Positions 56,621-64,000 of a DNA stretch of 64,000 nucleotides are shown piece after piece. The position numbers were made by a program, and so were the translations under genes. The DNA lies in NCBI RefSeq assembly GCF_023715465.1, contig NZ_JAMBOE010000010.1:62001-126000 (forward strand). The letters are read 5' to 3'. Origin of the DNA: Paenibacillus macerans. GTDB taxonomy: Bacteria; Bacillota; Bacilli; Paenibacillales; Paenibacillaceae. The stretch's first letter is position 1. The number at the start of each line of letters is the position of its first letter. The notes below the pieces were generated by a model that saw only the letters and a list, made by a program, of their open reading frames with translations, did not search any database and had not been told where the DNA came from.

Positions 56621-59600
56621 TTAATTAGCTGTCGGTTCGGTTCCCCAAACAAGTACGCCATTCTGATACAACGTCACTTTCGTATGATCGGCATAGGAAG
56701 ATTGCGTGCCTTTATACGAGTAATCGTCACTTTCGTTATAGTTTGACCAGTCTGTTTTATTGATACGGGTTTGAATTTCGCCCGTGCTGCCTCCGGGCGC
56801 CAACACGCCTGCAGCCGGGTTGAAGCTGACTTCCAAATAATAATCGGCGCCGGTTACAGCTTCATCCATTTTGACCAGTTTGCCGTTCAGCTTCGAGCAG
56901 CCCAGCGCCGCATAATCGCAGTTGAATACCTGCGTACGGTCGCCGTCAATCGTGTAGTAATAACGGAGGGTCAACTCGCTGAGCGGTACGGAGGTTGTCC
57001 CTTTGTTTACAATTTGAAAATGCGGCTTAAAGTGATTGTCGTTCACACTGGTATCCGGTGTGCGATACTGGAGCACCAGTCCCGTTGCCGGCTGCTGATC
57101 ATCTGCTTTCGGCGTTGCACTAGCCGTGTTCGAAACCGTTTGGCCCGCATCGTTCTTCGCTACGACTTGGTAGTAGTACGTCGTGCCTGCCGTTACATCC
57201 GTGTCCGTGTAGCTGGTGCCGTATGCTGCATCGGTTACTGTCGCAAACGTGCCGTCCGCAGCCGTCGAACGCGTCACTTCATAGCTTGCCGCATTCGCCG
57301 ATGCTGTCCAGTTCAGCGTGACTTTCCCCGTTTCGCCCGCCGCGCTCAGCGTAAAGCTGCCAGGTACTGACGGCTGGTCGGAAATGCCGTACGTTTTTAA
57401 GTTGGGCGGGAGTTTGTCCAACGTAATGACATTCGGATGATTGTACACTTTTTGCAGATGCTCAAGACTATTGTGTTTGCCGTCTCTCAGGAAATCCCCA
57501 TACCATGTCGCGAACCAGCTCCAATGAGCTTGATACACCTTCGCCAGATCAGGATCCGGAATAGCGCCGTTTTCGCTCATGGCGACGAGCTTTTTGTCTT
57601 TGCCCAAGGCAACAAGGTCTTCGTATTTGGCAATTTGCGGACTGTAGTCACCGGCTTGCGGATAAGAGTCATAGCTCAAAATATCCACATACTCGTCTCC
57701 CGGGTACCAATCGGGAGAAACGGAATTCCAAACCCAGATCAGATTGTTCAATTTGTGCACATTCGTCAAACGGTCGTGCATCAAAATATATAATTCTTTG
57801 GCGGGTTCAGGACCTTTAGCGCCCCACCAGAACCACTTGCCTTCCGCTTCGTGCAAAGGACGGAACAGGACAGGCACTTTCGCATCCTGCAGCTTCTTCA
57901 ATTGCTCGGCAATCACATCGATGTCGCGAATAAGCAGTTTATAATCTTCGGACTCCGGATGGTTCATCGCATATTCCACATCGAATGTAGTCGAATCGGT
58001 ATAGAAGCCTCTCCACCATTCTTTTCCCGGCTCATCAATCAAATCTTTCGGCGCGTTCCAGTGCCATGCAAAGGAAACAATCCCCCCTTGCTTATCCCAC
58101 TCAATCGCTTTTTCAATCTCTGTAGAACTAGCACCACGTTCCACTCTGCTTGGCGAATAGTCGATCAGATCAAGCGCCGCAATCGCCGGTTTTTTGCCTA
58201 CATTGGCTTGCAGCCAATCAATTTCGGCTATATCCTCTTGACCGGAGAGGATATTCTGGCCGTATTGATCAACCAGATAGTTGATCAATGCTCTTGCTTC
58301 TACCGTCGCGTCCGGATTGGTAAGCGCTTTGGTTACCGCATGCGGCGGACGGTCGGCAGCAGGCTTCAGCTTGACGTAGTCGATATCGTACCAGCCCCAG
58401 CCCGTTTCAAAACCGATTGTATTCGCCCCTTCATTCAGCAGCAGCTTCCCGCCGGAAGTTTCCGTAAAATCAGCCGATGTCCAAAGCACCAGCTCGCCGG
58501 ACGCTTTGCCGTTTAAAGAGAAATTCGTGCGTTTGTCATCATAAGGAGAACGGTAGCCGATGGTAAGATCGTACAAACCTGCCTCTGGAGCCTGGATCGT
58601 CATCGTCAGTGAATCCCCTGGATTATGGAAATTCGTAACGTAACCGGTGCCGGAGAAACCGGACCCGCTGGATGACACCGTGGTTCCTCCACTCAGCGTG
58701 CCGTCTTCGGCTTCATAGCGAACCGGGCCGTCTTTAGGCACCTGCGGAACCGCATTTACGACATTGGAGTCGGTCGTTCCCGCACTGTTGCTTGCGGTGA
58801 CTTTGTAATAGTAAGAAGTATCGTTCGTTACGCTGTTATCCGTATAAGACGTTGCGGCCAAGTTGTATGCTACAGCGGTAAACGGACCGTCTGCAGCCGC
58901 TGCCCGCTGTACGCTATAACCCACAGCTCTGCTGGAAGCGTCCCAGGACAAATCGACTTTCCCATCACCCGCTTCAGCTTTTAGCGTAAAGCTGCCGGGA
59001 ACTTCCTTAGGCGGCTCGGGATTATCACTGCCGGCAGTCAATACGATGTGATAAGCCGTCAAAGGCGGTACTGTATAGGTAAAGTGGTTGCCGGAAATTT
59101 GCGTGATTGGTGCTGCTTCTTTAATTTGCGGGCTGGTTTGGTCGAAGCCCCAAACTTTACCGGAACCGTAAGTCGTCCCGCCGGAAAGGTTGAATTCGGC
59201 GTTGAGTGCGCTGTCCATGCTTTTATTCATGACTACGAGATGAAGTTCATTATAGGTTGCATCCGTTACGGAAGCATGCACCGAACTATTTTCAATATCC
59301 GATGTTTGCGCTTTAACGCTGGTATCGCCGAAAGTAGAGCGATTTCCGTCATAGTTGCGATAAAGCTTGTAAGCGGCGCTAACGTAATTGTTGGCACCCT
59401 CCTTTAACCTCCAGTAGTCTGCCATGTAAACGCCGTTTTTGCCCAAAATGCCCAGCACGTCGGCCATAGCGATCCCGCCGGAAATATCATTTTCGCCGCC
59501 ATAGCTATACTCGGTCAAAGCCAGCTTGGTTCCCGGGTAATACTGGTCCACCGACTGCTTCAATCGAGGCAGCAAAGGCAAATATTCACTGTTCCATTGA

Positions 59601-60691
59601 GCGATCCAGCTATCTTCCTTGTAGGTCGGATCCCATAAAGTACGAGGCGCCTGCATTCTGGCTTTCTTCGTTTCGTCGTTGCCGACCTCATTCGTAATTC
59701 GAATGCCACCGCCCATTGCTTCGGGATACCAGTGCACATCAAAAACATCCAGCAATCTTTTGCCTTCGGCTTCCGAACTGAGGCGCATTTGATCCAGGTA
59801 ATAGTCCACGAACCAGTTGTAGCTGCCTTTTACGGAGTTCCAGTCAGGTGCGGATTGAAGATCCTTATAGGCCGCAAAACCGTAAAGAACCGGGCCAAAA
59901 ATTTCCGCTCCCGGGTCAACCGCTTTAACGGCTTTGGATAAACTTACCGCCCGGTCCACCAACTCTTTCGCTCCGACCGGTTCACCATGAATGCGCGGAT
60001 GCGTATGTGACCAGAGAGCCGGTTCATTGTCCAGCGAGTATCCTTTTACACCTGTCTTTGTTGAAGAATCGCCATACTTATCCACCAAAAAGTTAACGAA
60101 TTCATCCGCATAAACCTGATTGTCACTTAGGTCGGGCTGCAATTCAAACGGTGCATTTTTGGCGTTTACGACCTGATCCCAACGAGCGGATGGGGCCTTT
60201 TCGCTTTCCTGCACGCTTCCGTTTCCATCCTTGGCCACATATCCGGCCATCGGCAGCGTGACTAAAGAATAGGCGCCAAGCTGCAGCGATTGATCATGAA
60301 ACGAAGTCACCACCGCTCCGGGCTTGACGCATTCGGCATCTGTCAGACCGCCATTGGTGCATAAATAATTATCGCTGGATTGCTGCCAATCGCTGCCCGC
60401 ATTGGACATATTGTTTTCCCAGTTGTAGCCGGTCATCCGATTGCCGCCAAGCCGTCTGGCCGCCAGATTTTCATCCCCTGCCAAATCCTGATTCGTCCCG
60501 TATATATAAGGGCTGATAGGATTCCGATCCTTGGACGTATCGACTTGTATGGAAACGGTTTTTGCCGCTTGACCGTGAACTGTAGTTTGAGCCGGCAGCG
60601 CAACACTTAATGTAACCGCGCATGCCATAACGGCAGGCAGCCATTTGGAACGTTTGAACAGAATACTACTATTACTCTTTCTTACCTTCAT
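56621..60691 (-). CDS. Secreted GH44 endoglucanase/xyloglucanase - GH26 mannanase with CBM3 (Cel44C-Man26A type)
   Basis: A 1356-residue secreted enzyme. Order: signal peptide 1-42 (cut near V-H-G-Q-A), GH44 domain about 43-560 (acid/base Glu in 'YSLDNEPALWSHTHPRIHG' near 224, nucleophile in 'LALTEYSYGGEND' near 393), FN3 about 567-650, CBM35/6-like about 652-778 ('RYEAEDGTLSGGT'), GH26 about 780-1105 (acid/base in 'FRPLHEAEGKWFWWG' near 946, nucleophile in 'VAMSENGAIP' near 1039), FN3 about 1107-1198, CBM3 about 1200-1356. This matches Paenibacillus polymyxa Cel44C-Man26A in layout. It should cut glucan or xyloglucan and mannan in plant walls. AGGGAGG precedes the ATG. Confidence 0.95.
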   Translation of the reverse strand: MKVRKSNSSILFKRSKWLPAVMACAVTLSVALPAQTTVHGQAAKTVSIQVDTSKDRNPISPYIYGTNQDLAGDENLAARRLGGNRMTGYNWENNMSNAGSDWQQSSDNYLCTNGGLTDAECVKPGAVVTSFHDQSLQLGAYSLVTLPMAGYVAKDGNGSVQESEKAPSARWDQVVNAKNAPFELQPDLSDNQVYADEFVNFLVDKYGDSSTKTGVKGYSLDNEPALWSHTHPRIHGEPVGAKELVDRAVSLSKAVKAVDPGAEIFGPVLYGFAAYKDLQSAPDWNSVKGSYNWFVDYYLDQMRLSSEAEGKRLLDVFDVHWYPEAMGGGIRITNEVGNDETKKARMQAPRTLWDPTYKEDSWIAQWNSEYLPLLPRLKQSVDQYYPGTKLALTEYSYGGENDISGGIAMADVLGILGKNGVYMADYWRLKEGANNYVSAAYKLYRNYDGNRSTFGDTSVKAQTSDIENSSVHASVTDATYNELHLVVMNKSMDSALNAEFNLSGGTTYGSGKVWGFDQTSPQIKEAAPITQISGNHFTYTVPPLTAYHIVLTAGSDNPEPPKEVPGSFTLKAEAGDGKVDLSWDASSRAVGYSVQRAAAADGPFTAVAYNLAATSYTDNSVTNDTSYYYKVTASNSAGTTDSNVVNAVPQVPKDGPVRYEAEDGTLSGGTTVSSSGSGFSGTGYVTNFHNPGDSLTMTIQAPEAGLYDLTIGYRSPYDDKRTNFSLNGKASGELVLWTSADFTETSGGKLLLNEGANTIGFETGWGWYDIDYVKLKPAADRPPHAVTKALTNPDATVEARALINYLVDQYGQNILSGQEDIAEIDWLQANVGKKPAIAALDLIDYSPSRVERGASSTEIEKAIEWDKQGGIVSFAWHWNAPKDLIDEPGKEWWRGFYTDSTTFDVEYAMNHPESEDYKLLIRDIDVIAEQLKKLQDAKVPVLFRPLHEAEGKWFWWGAKGPEPAKELYILMHDRLTNVHKLNNLIWVWNSVSPDWYPGDEYVDILSYDSYPQAGDYSPQIAKYEDLVALGKDKKLVAMSENGAIPDPDLAKVYQAHWSWFATWYGDFLRDGKHNSLEHLQKVYNHPNVITLDKLPPNLKTYGISDQPSVPGSFTLSAAGETGKVTLNWTASANAASYEVTRSTAADGTFATVTDAAYGTSYTDTDVTAGTTYYYQVVAKNDAGQTVSNTASATPKADDQQPATGLVLQYRTPDTSVNDNHFKPHFQIVNKGTTSVPLSELTLRYYYTIDGDRTQVFNCDYAALGCSKLNGKLVKMDEAVTGADYYLEVSFNPAAGVLAPGGSTGEIQTRINKTDWSNYNESDDYSYKGTQSSYADHTKVTLYQNGVLVWGTEPTAN

Positions 60692-60755
60692 CCCGTTTTC
60701 CTCCCTTCAATTTGAAAAGAGCGACACCCCTACGGGGCCCCGCTTCGTCAGGACT

Positions 60756-60857
60756 TTAAGGCTCCTGACCCCAAACGAGCTTATCGTTTTGGTACAGCGT
60801 CACCTTACTCCAATCCACAAATTGGTTCTTTGTTGGATCGTACAACTCGGAATACAT
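60756..60857 (-). pseudogene. Stranded C-terminal piece of a CBM3 domain
   Basis: The minus strand reads 'MYSELYDPTKNQFVDWSKVT' then L-Y-Q-N-D-K-L-V-W-G-Q-E-P and a stop. The last 16 residues match the end of the CBM3 in the neighbouring enzyme (K-V-T-L-Y-Q-N-G-V-L-V-W-G-T-E-P). So the tail of a second CBM3-bearing enzyme lies 65 bp upstream of the GH44-GH26 gene. The frame even has an ATG with AGGAAGGATGAG before it. It is either a gene remnant left by deletion or a small leader frame derived from one. Confidence 0.65.
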
Positions 60858-61172
60858 TAAATTCTCATCCTTCCTAAGATAAGCTTTCGTGTCTGCAAAG
60901 TTGCTTTAGCCATGTCACCACCCTTCTCTCAAGCCGGACAAATTTCGACAGGTCCCCCGTTACCTATTTATACGAAGGAAGGCAACGCTTTCGGTCCGTC
61001 CCGGCTTCGTTTTTTTACAATTTATTACTCTATGATCTATATATAGATTTTATCGACGTTTTTTGTTAACTATTGAGATGTAATAGTTTTTTTCATATAA
61101 TTCCCACATTTTTTTCATAAAAATGGGCTAAAAACGTTGCTCAAGATTTCCCGTAAAGGCTACCCGGAAATC
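60858..61172. other. Leader and upstream region of the GH44-GH26 locus
   Basis: No gene seen. It holds a hairpin at 60972-61010 (ACGAAG/CTTCGT arms) followed by TTTTTTT on the + strand, a G-rich segment reading GGTAACGGGGGACC on the minus strand (near 60944-60957), and a perfect 14-bp AT palindrome (ATCTATATATAGAT) at 61035-61048. The minus-strand promoter of the enzyme gene probably lies here, but no convincing -35/-10 pair stands out. Confidence 0.4.
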
Positions 61173-61355
61173 TAACGGTTGTAGTAGCGGCTATCTTCCG
61201 AAAAATGCCCTTTTCTAAATTCTAACGGTTGTGATCGCCGTTATTTGCCTGAATCTAAGCAAAAATAGCCGGATTTCCGTGAAATAAGCGCCATGGCAAC
61301 CGTTACAATTTGAAATTAACGTTTTTGGTACAAATAGCGCTTGTGGCAACCGTTA
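61173..61355. repeat. Nested repeat element B: four 23-nt units, two forward and two inverted
   Basis: Units at 61173-61195 and 61223-61245 (forward) and 61283-61305 and 61333-61355 (inverted). Read in the same sense, each starts TAACGGTTG and ends with CTAT or TTAT plus one base (T or C). Start-to-start distances are 50, 60 and 50 nt, practically the same as element A at 52961-53144. The central 37-nt spacers of A and B also share GCCG...ATTT near the same place. The inner part of the unit differs between loci (TTGY here, ACAC or ACTC there), so the copies diverged while keeping their symmetry. Confidence 0.75.
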
Positions 61356-61454
61356 GAATACTTGTGGCTAGAAAATGTATCTTGTCAGATCAGATTTGAT
61401 ACAACGCTAGAGCGTTTTAAGAGTGTTCGTTTACCTTCGAATACGAGCAAGCAA

Positions 61455-61478
61455 AAAGCGACCGATTAAGGTCGCTTT
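61455..61478 (-). terminator. Terminator-like hairpin without an obvious gene
   Basis: A perfect 9-bp stem (AAAGCGACC) with a 6-nt loop, followed on the minus strand by TT. The gene to its right runs rightward, so no leftward transcript is expected from a known gene. It could end a lost gene or an antisense transcript. Confidence 0.55.
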
Positions 61479-61607
61479 CCAGACATCCGAACTGTTACTC
61501 TATTGGCAGGCTTTCAACGGTTGTAAAAAATACATTTAGAAGTTCCGTATCAAAATTTGTTGAATGGCCAGTTGATTTTGTATAGTTTGCATAAGGGAGG
61601 TTTCGCC

Positions 61608-62837
61608 ATGCAAATATCAAGACAGGAAATACTCAAAAGGCTGAATGCGCAAATCAAAGTCAATCGACATATTATAGGTGTCGCTGCCGGCAGCGGCATG
61701 ACGACCAAATACAGCGTTTTGGGCGGGGCGGATATTATTCTGGCTCTCAGTGCCGGACGCTTCCGGCAGATGGGACGGGCGTCTTTGGGATGTTATCTTT
61801 GTTATTCCAACAGCAATGAAATCGTTATGGATTTTGCCTCGCGCGAGTTGATGCCTCTACTGCAGGATACCCCGATTTTATTTGGACTGAACGCTACGGA
61901 CCCTTGCATTTCCCTTTCGGAGTTCATTTTGCATATCAAAAAATCCGGCTTTGACGGGATCAATAATTGGCCCACCGTCGGACTCATTGACGGAAAGTTT
62001 CGCGAGGCGCTGGAGGAAGAGGGGATTTCGTATCGCCAGGAAATCGAGGCGATCCGCATAGCCCATGAGCAGGGGCTGTTTACCCTGGCCTTCGTCTTTG
62101 ATGCCTGGCAGGCGGAACAAATGTTAAAGGCCGGAGCAGACATTATCTGCGCCCATTTGGGACTGACGACCGGCGGCGTTTTGGGCGCGAAGAAAGTGCA
62201 GTCCTTGGACAGAGGCCGGAGGTTTGCCCAGCAGATTTTTGATACTTGCAATCAGATTCGTCCTGAGGCGATTAAAATGGTCTACGGCGGCCCGATCAAA
62301 TCTTCCATCGATGCCCGGTACTTTTACGACAACTCTGCTTGCCAAGGCTTTGTGGGCGGTTCTTCCTTCGAACGGATTCCGGCGGAAAAGGCCATTTTGA
62401 ACACGACCAAATCCTTTAAAATCTCCCAAAGCGCCGAGGAAGAGAACAGCCTCATGAAGGTGCTTAATGGACAAGCCCAAGACTACGACTATGTGGAGTT
62501 TATCAAAGAACATATCATCAACCACTATGATGAGCCCATATACCTCAGCGAGCTGGCCTTGGCGGCTCATGTGTCGCCCTCCTATTTGAGTGCCAAATTC
62601 AAACGGATCGTCGGTTGCAGCTTTACGGAATATTTAATCCGTTTCCGGATGAACAAGGCGGGGGACTTCCTAAGGGAGACCGGCATGCCCGTGGGGAAGG
62701 TAGCGGAGCTGGTTGGCTATGAAGATTATTTTCAATTCACTAAAATTTTCAAGAAATATAAAGGCACGACGCCTACCGGTTATCGAAAAGGCAGCATCTC
62801 GCAAGAAATACGGCCAATGGAGCAAAATCTAACATAA
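61608..62837 (+). CDS. PEP-hydrolase-like TIM-barrel protein fused to an AraC-type DNA-binding domain
   Basis: A 409-residue fusion. Residues 1-275 belong to the phosphoenolpyruvate-hydrolase-like (TIM-barrel signal transduction) family: 'HIIGVAAGSGMTTKYSVLGGADIILALSAGRFRQMGRASLGCYL' (continuous over residues about 18-61), 'PILFGLNATDPC', 'GINNWPTVGLIDGKFREALE', 'ADIICAHLGLTTGG', 'MVYGGPI' and 'CQGFVGGSSFERIP'. Residues 300-400 are an AraC double HTH ('IYLSELALAAHVSPSYLSAKFKRIVG', 'VGKVAELVGYEDYFQFTKIFKKYKG'). It probably senses a small molecule with the barrel and controls the gene after it. The ATG at 61608 has GGGAGG upstream. Confidence 0.88.
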   Translation: MQISRQEILKRLNAQIKVNRHIIGVAAGSGMTTKYSVLGGADIILALSAGRFRQMGRASLGCYLCYSNSNEIVMDFASRELMPLLQDTPILFGLNATDPCISLSEFILHIKKSGFDGINNWPTVGLIDGKFREALEEEGISYRQEIEAIRIAHEQGLFTLAFVFDAWQAEQMLKAGADIICAHLGLTTGGVLGAKKVQSLDRGRRFAQQIFDTCNQIRPEAIKMVYGGPIKSSIDARYFYDNSACQGFVGGSSFERIPAEKAILNTTKSFKISQSAEEENSLMKVLNGQAQDYDYVEFIKEHIINHYDEPIYLSELALAAHVSPSYLSAKFKRIVGCSFTEYLIRFRMNKAGDFLRETGMPVGKVAELVGYEDYFQFTKIFKKYKGTTPTGYRKGSISQEIRPMEQNLT

Positions 62838-62967
62838 GCACAAAAACAGCTTACTTCGAACAATATCAAAATTTCCGCCAAGCCGTACAATTAAATTATC
62901 ATTTCTGAAAGCTGTTACAAATCCATGGAGCGGCAGAAAAGATAATTCCAGGAGGTGTTCTTAATCA

Positions 62968-64000
62968 ATGAAAACCGTAGCCATCGCGGGGACCTTCGAC
63001 AGCAAGGGGAAGGAATTCCTTTACTTGAAAGAGCTGTTTGAGGAAATCGGCCTTAACACCTTGACCCTGCATACGGGAACCTTTGAATCCTACTTTGTTC
63101 CCGATGTCTCCAACGAAGAAATTGCTGCCGAGGTTGGCGAAAATCTTCAGGAACTGGTAGGCCAAAAAGACCGGGCTCGTGCCACAGCAGCTATGGCAAA
63201 GGGTACCGAAAAGATCGTTCCCCGGCTTTATCAGGAAGGCAAATTCCAAGGCATCATTTCCTTGGGCGGCTCGGGCGGCACCTCGGTTATCACACCAGCG
63301 ATGCGGGCTCTGCCCATCGGCATACCGAAAATTGTGGTTTCTACCATGGCTTCCGGGAATACCGAACAGTATGTAGGCACAAGCGACGTGATTTTGATTC
63401 CTTCGATTGTGGATGTAGCTGGACTCAACTCCATTTCTACCAAGATTTTCAGCAATGCGGTCTTTGCCATGGCGGGTATGCTGGAGCATGAAGTTACGAA
63501 AGTAGAGAAAAAACCATTGGTTGCCGCCACTATGTTTGGGGTCACGACCCCCTGCGTAGATACAGCGAAAGCCTATTTGGAGGAGCGGGGTTATGAAGTG
63601 CTGGTCTTCCATGCCACCGGTACCGGTGGCCGTACGATGGAGGATTTGGTGCGAAGCGGTTATTTCCAAGGCGTGCTGGATCTGACCACGACCGAATGGT
63701 GTGACGAGTTGTTTGGTGGCGTGCTGAATGCCGGGCCTAATCGCAGCGAAGCCGCCGGACTTTGCGGCGTACCGCAGGTAGTTTCTGTGGGAGCTTGCGA
63801 TATGGTTAACTTTGGCCCCATTGACACCGTGCCCGAGCATTACAAACATCGAAACTTGTACAAGCATAATCCATCGGTCACCTTGATGCGCACCACCACC
63901 CAGGAAAACAGGGCCGTTGGCGAGAAATTGGCGGAGAAGCTGAATTTAGCCAGTGGTGAAAGCGTTTTAATGCTGCCGCTGAAGGGCGTTTCCATGATTG
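62968..64000 (+). CDS. Tm-1-like ATP-binding domain protein (UPF0261), 5' part
   Basis: This gene runs off the right edge; 344 codons are present. The start MKTVAIAGTFDSKGKEFLYL has the family's T-F-D-S/T-K-G motif, followed by 'FQGIISLGGSGGTSVITPAM', 'IPKIVVSTMASGNTEQYVGT', 'IPSIVDVAGLNSISTKIFSN', 'PLVAATMFGVTTPCVDTA', 'LVFHATGTGGRTMEDLV' and 'VLDLTTTEWCDELFGG'. Tm-1-like proteins bind ATP; in plants the fold appears in a virus-resistance protein, in bacteria the role is unclear. Fungi and bacteria often pair it with the PEP-hydrolase-like domain found in the preceding gene. GGAGGTG precedes the ATG at 62968. A 300-codon frame on the opposite strand is only its shadow. Confidence 0.9.
   Translation, partial: MKTVAIAGTFDSKGKEFLYLKELFEEIGLNTLTLHTGTFESYFVPDVSNEEIAAEVGENLQELVGQKDRARATAAMAKGTEKIVPRLYQEGKFQGIISLGGSGGTSVITPAMRALPIGIPKIVVSTMASGNTEQYVGTSDVILIPSIVDVAGLNSISTKIFSNAVFAMAGMLEHEVTKVEKKPLVAATMFGVTTPCVDTAKAYLEERGYEVLVFHATGTGGRTMEDLVRSGYFQGVLDLTTTEWCDELFGGVLNAGPNRSEAAGLCGVPQVVSVGACDMVNFGPIDTVPEHYKHRNLYKHNPSVTLMRTTTQENRAVGEKLAEKLNLASGESVLMLPLKGVSMI

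Noticed and set aside
60937..60976. A SigI-like promoter (CCCCC then CGAA about 14 nt later) on the + strand
   Set aside because: It points away from the GH44-GH26 gene and into a region with no rightward gene until 61608, with a T-run hairpin in between. The match is short enough to be chance.
62965..63867. A 300-codon leftward open frame at the right edge
   Set aside because: The opposite strand encodes a Tm-1-like protein with clear motifs and a GGAGGTG ribosome site; the leftward frame has neither.
1..64000. CRISPR arrays, tRNA or rRNA genes, transposases, phage genes
   Set aside because: I found none. The two 23-nt unit elements are not CRISPR: only four units each, half of them inverted, with unequal spacers.

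Overview
The window looks like chromosome from a Gram-positive, endospore-forming member of the Bacillales, most likely Paenibacillus. The grounds are strong AGGAGG-type ribosome binding sites, lipoprotein signal peptides ending in L-A-A-C or similar, YheC/YheD and YmaF spore-coat-type proteins, SigI, XpaC/TelA, YitT, and a secreted GH44-GH26 enzyme with the domain order of Paenibacillus Cel44C-Man26A. I saw no rRNA, tRNA, CRISPR array, transposase or phage gene.

Layout. 1-273: start of a solute-binding lipoprotein (leftward). 794-8316: leftward histidine-utilisation operon hutU-hutI-M20 hydrolase-hutF-like-hutD, with an AraC-type regulator upstream; hutH and hutG are absent. 8317-9100: decayed fragments of at least three genes. 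9192-9728: a lipoprotein. 9863-20375: a sugar locus around a divergent, operator-bearing promoter. Epimerase, PfkB kinase and a six-hairpin glycosidase run left; ROK regulator, FucI-type isomerase, ABC sugar importer and GH125 alpha-mannosidase run right. 20469-26143: an AT-rich leftward PTS island (PRD regulator, IIB, IIC, small helical protein, class II aldolase, P-loop kinase).

26367-29744: CuAO-N lipoprotein, membrane protein, YitT, and an HxlR/RidA divergent pair. 29855-33814: 2-aminoethylphosphonate operon (pepM-ppd-phnW) ending in an overlapping ATP-grasp gene. 34054-34723: MazE/AbrB-type antitoxin plus Doc toxin. 34897-38477: malX-malY-rpiR. 38597-40300: HD-GYP protein and an unknown protein. 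40611-52779: a large Ter stress locus (telA, xpaC, ATP-grasp, HAD, two phosphoribosyltransferase-like proteins, CitE-like protein, terC, five TerD-family genes). 52789-53623: an unusual nested repeat and an S-layer gene remnant. 53710-56557: HD hydrolase, YheC/D, YmaF and SigI without an adjacent rsgI. 56621-60857: the GH44-GH26 enzyme and a stranded CBM3 tail. 61173-61355: a second copy of the nested repeat. 61608-64000: a PEP-hydrolase-like/AraC fusion and the start of a Tm-1-like ATP-binding protein.

Main points of interest. (1) Two intergenic loci, 8 kb apart, each carry four 23-nt units arranged two forward then two inverted, with start-to-start spacings of 50/60/51 and 50/60/50 nt; only the ends of the unit (TAACGG and TAT plus one base) are shared between loci. 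(2) A FucI + kinase + pentose-phosphate-epimerase + GH125 locus fits D-arabinose and alpha-1,6-mannan breakdown, as would be needed for actinobacterial arabinomannan. (3) An M20 hydrolase sits where N-formylglutamate deformylase is needed in the hut pathway. (4) An AEP pathway is joined by gene overlap to a coat-type ATP-grasp ligase. (5) Most of the biosynthetic arm known from Ter systems is present and intact.
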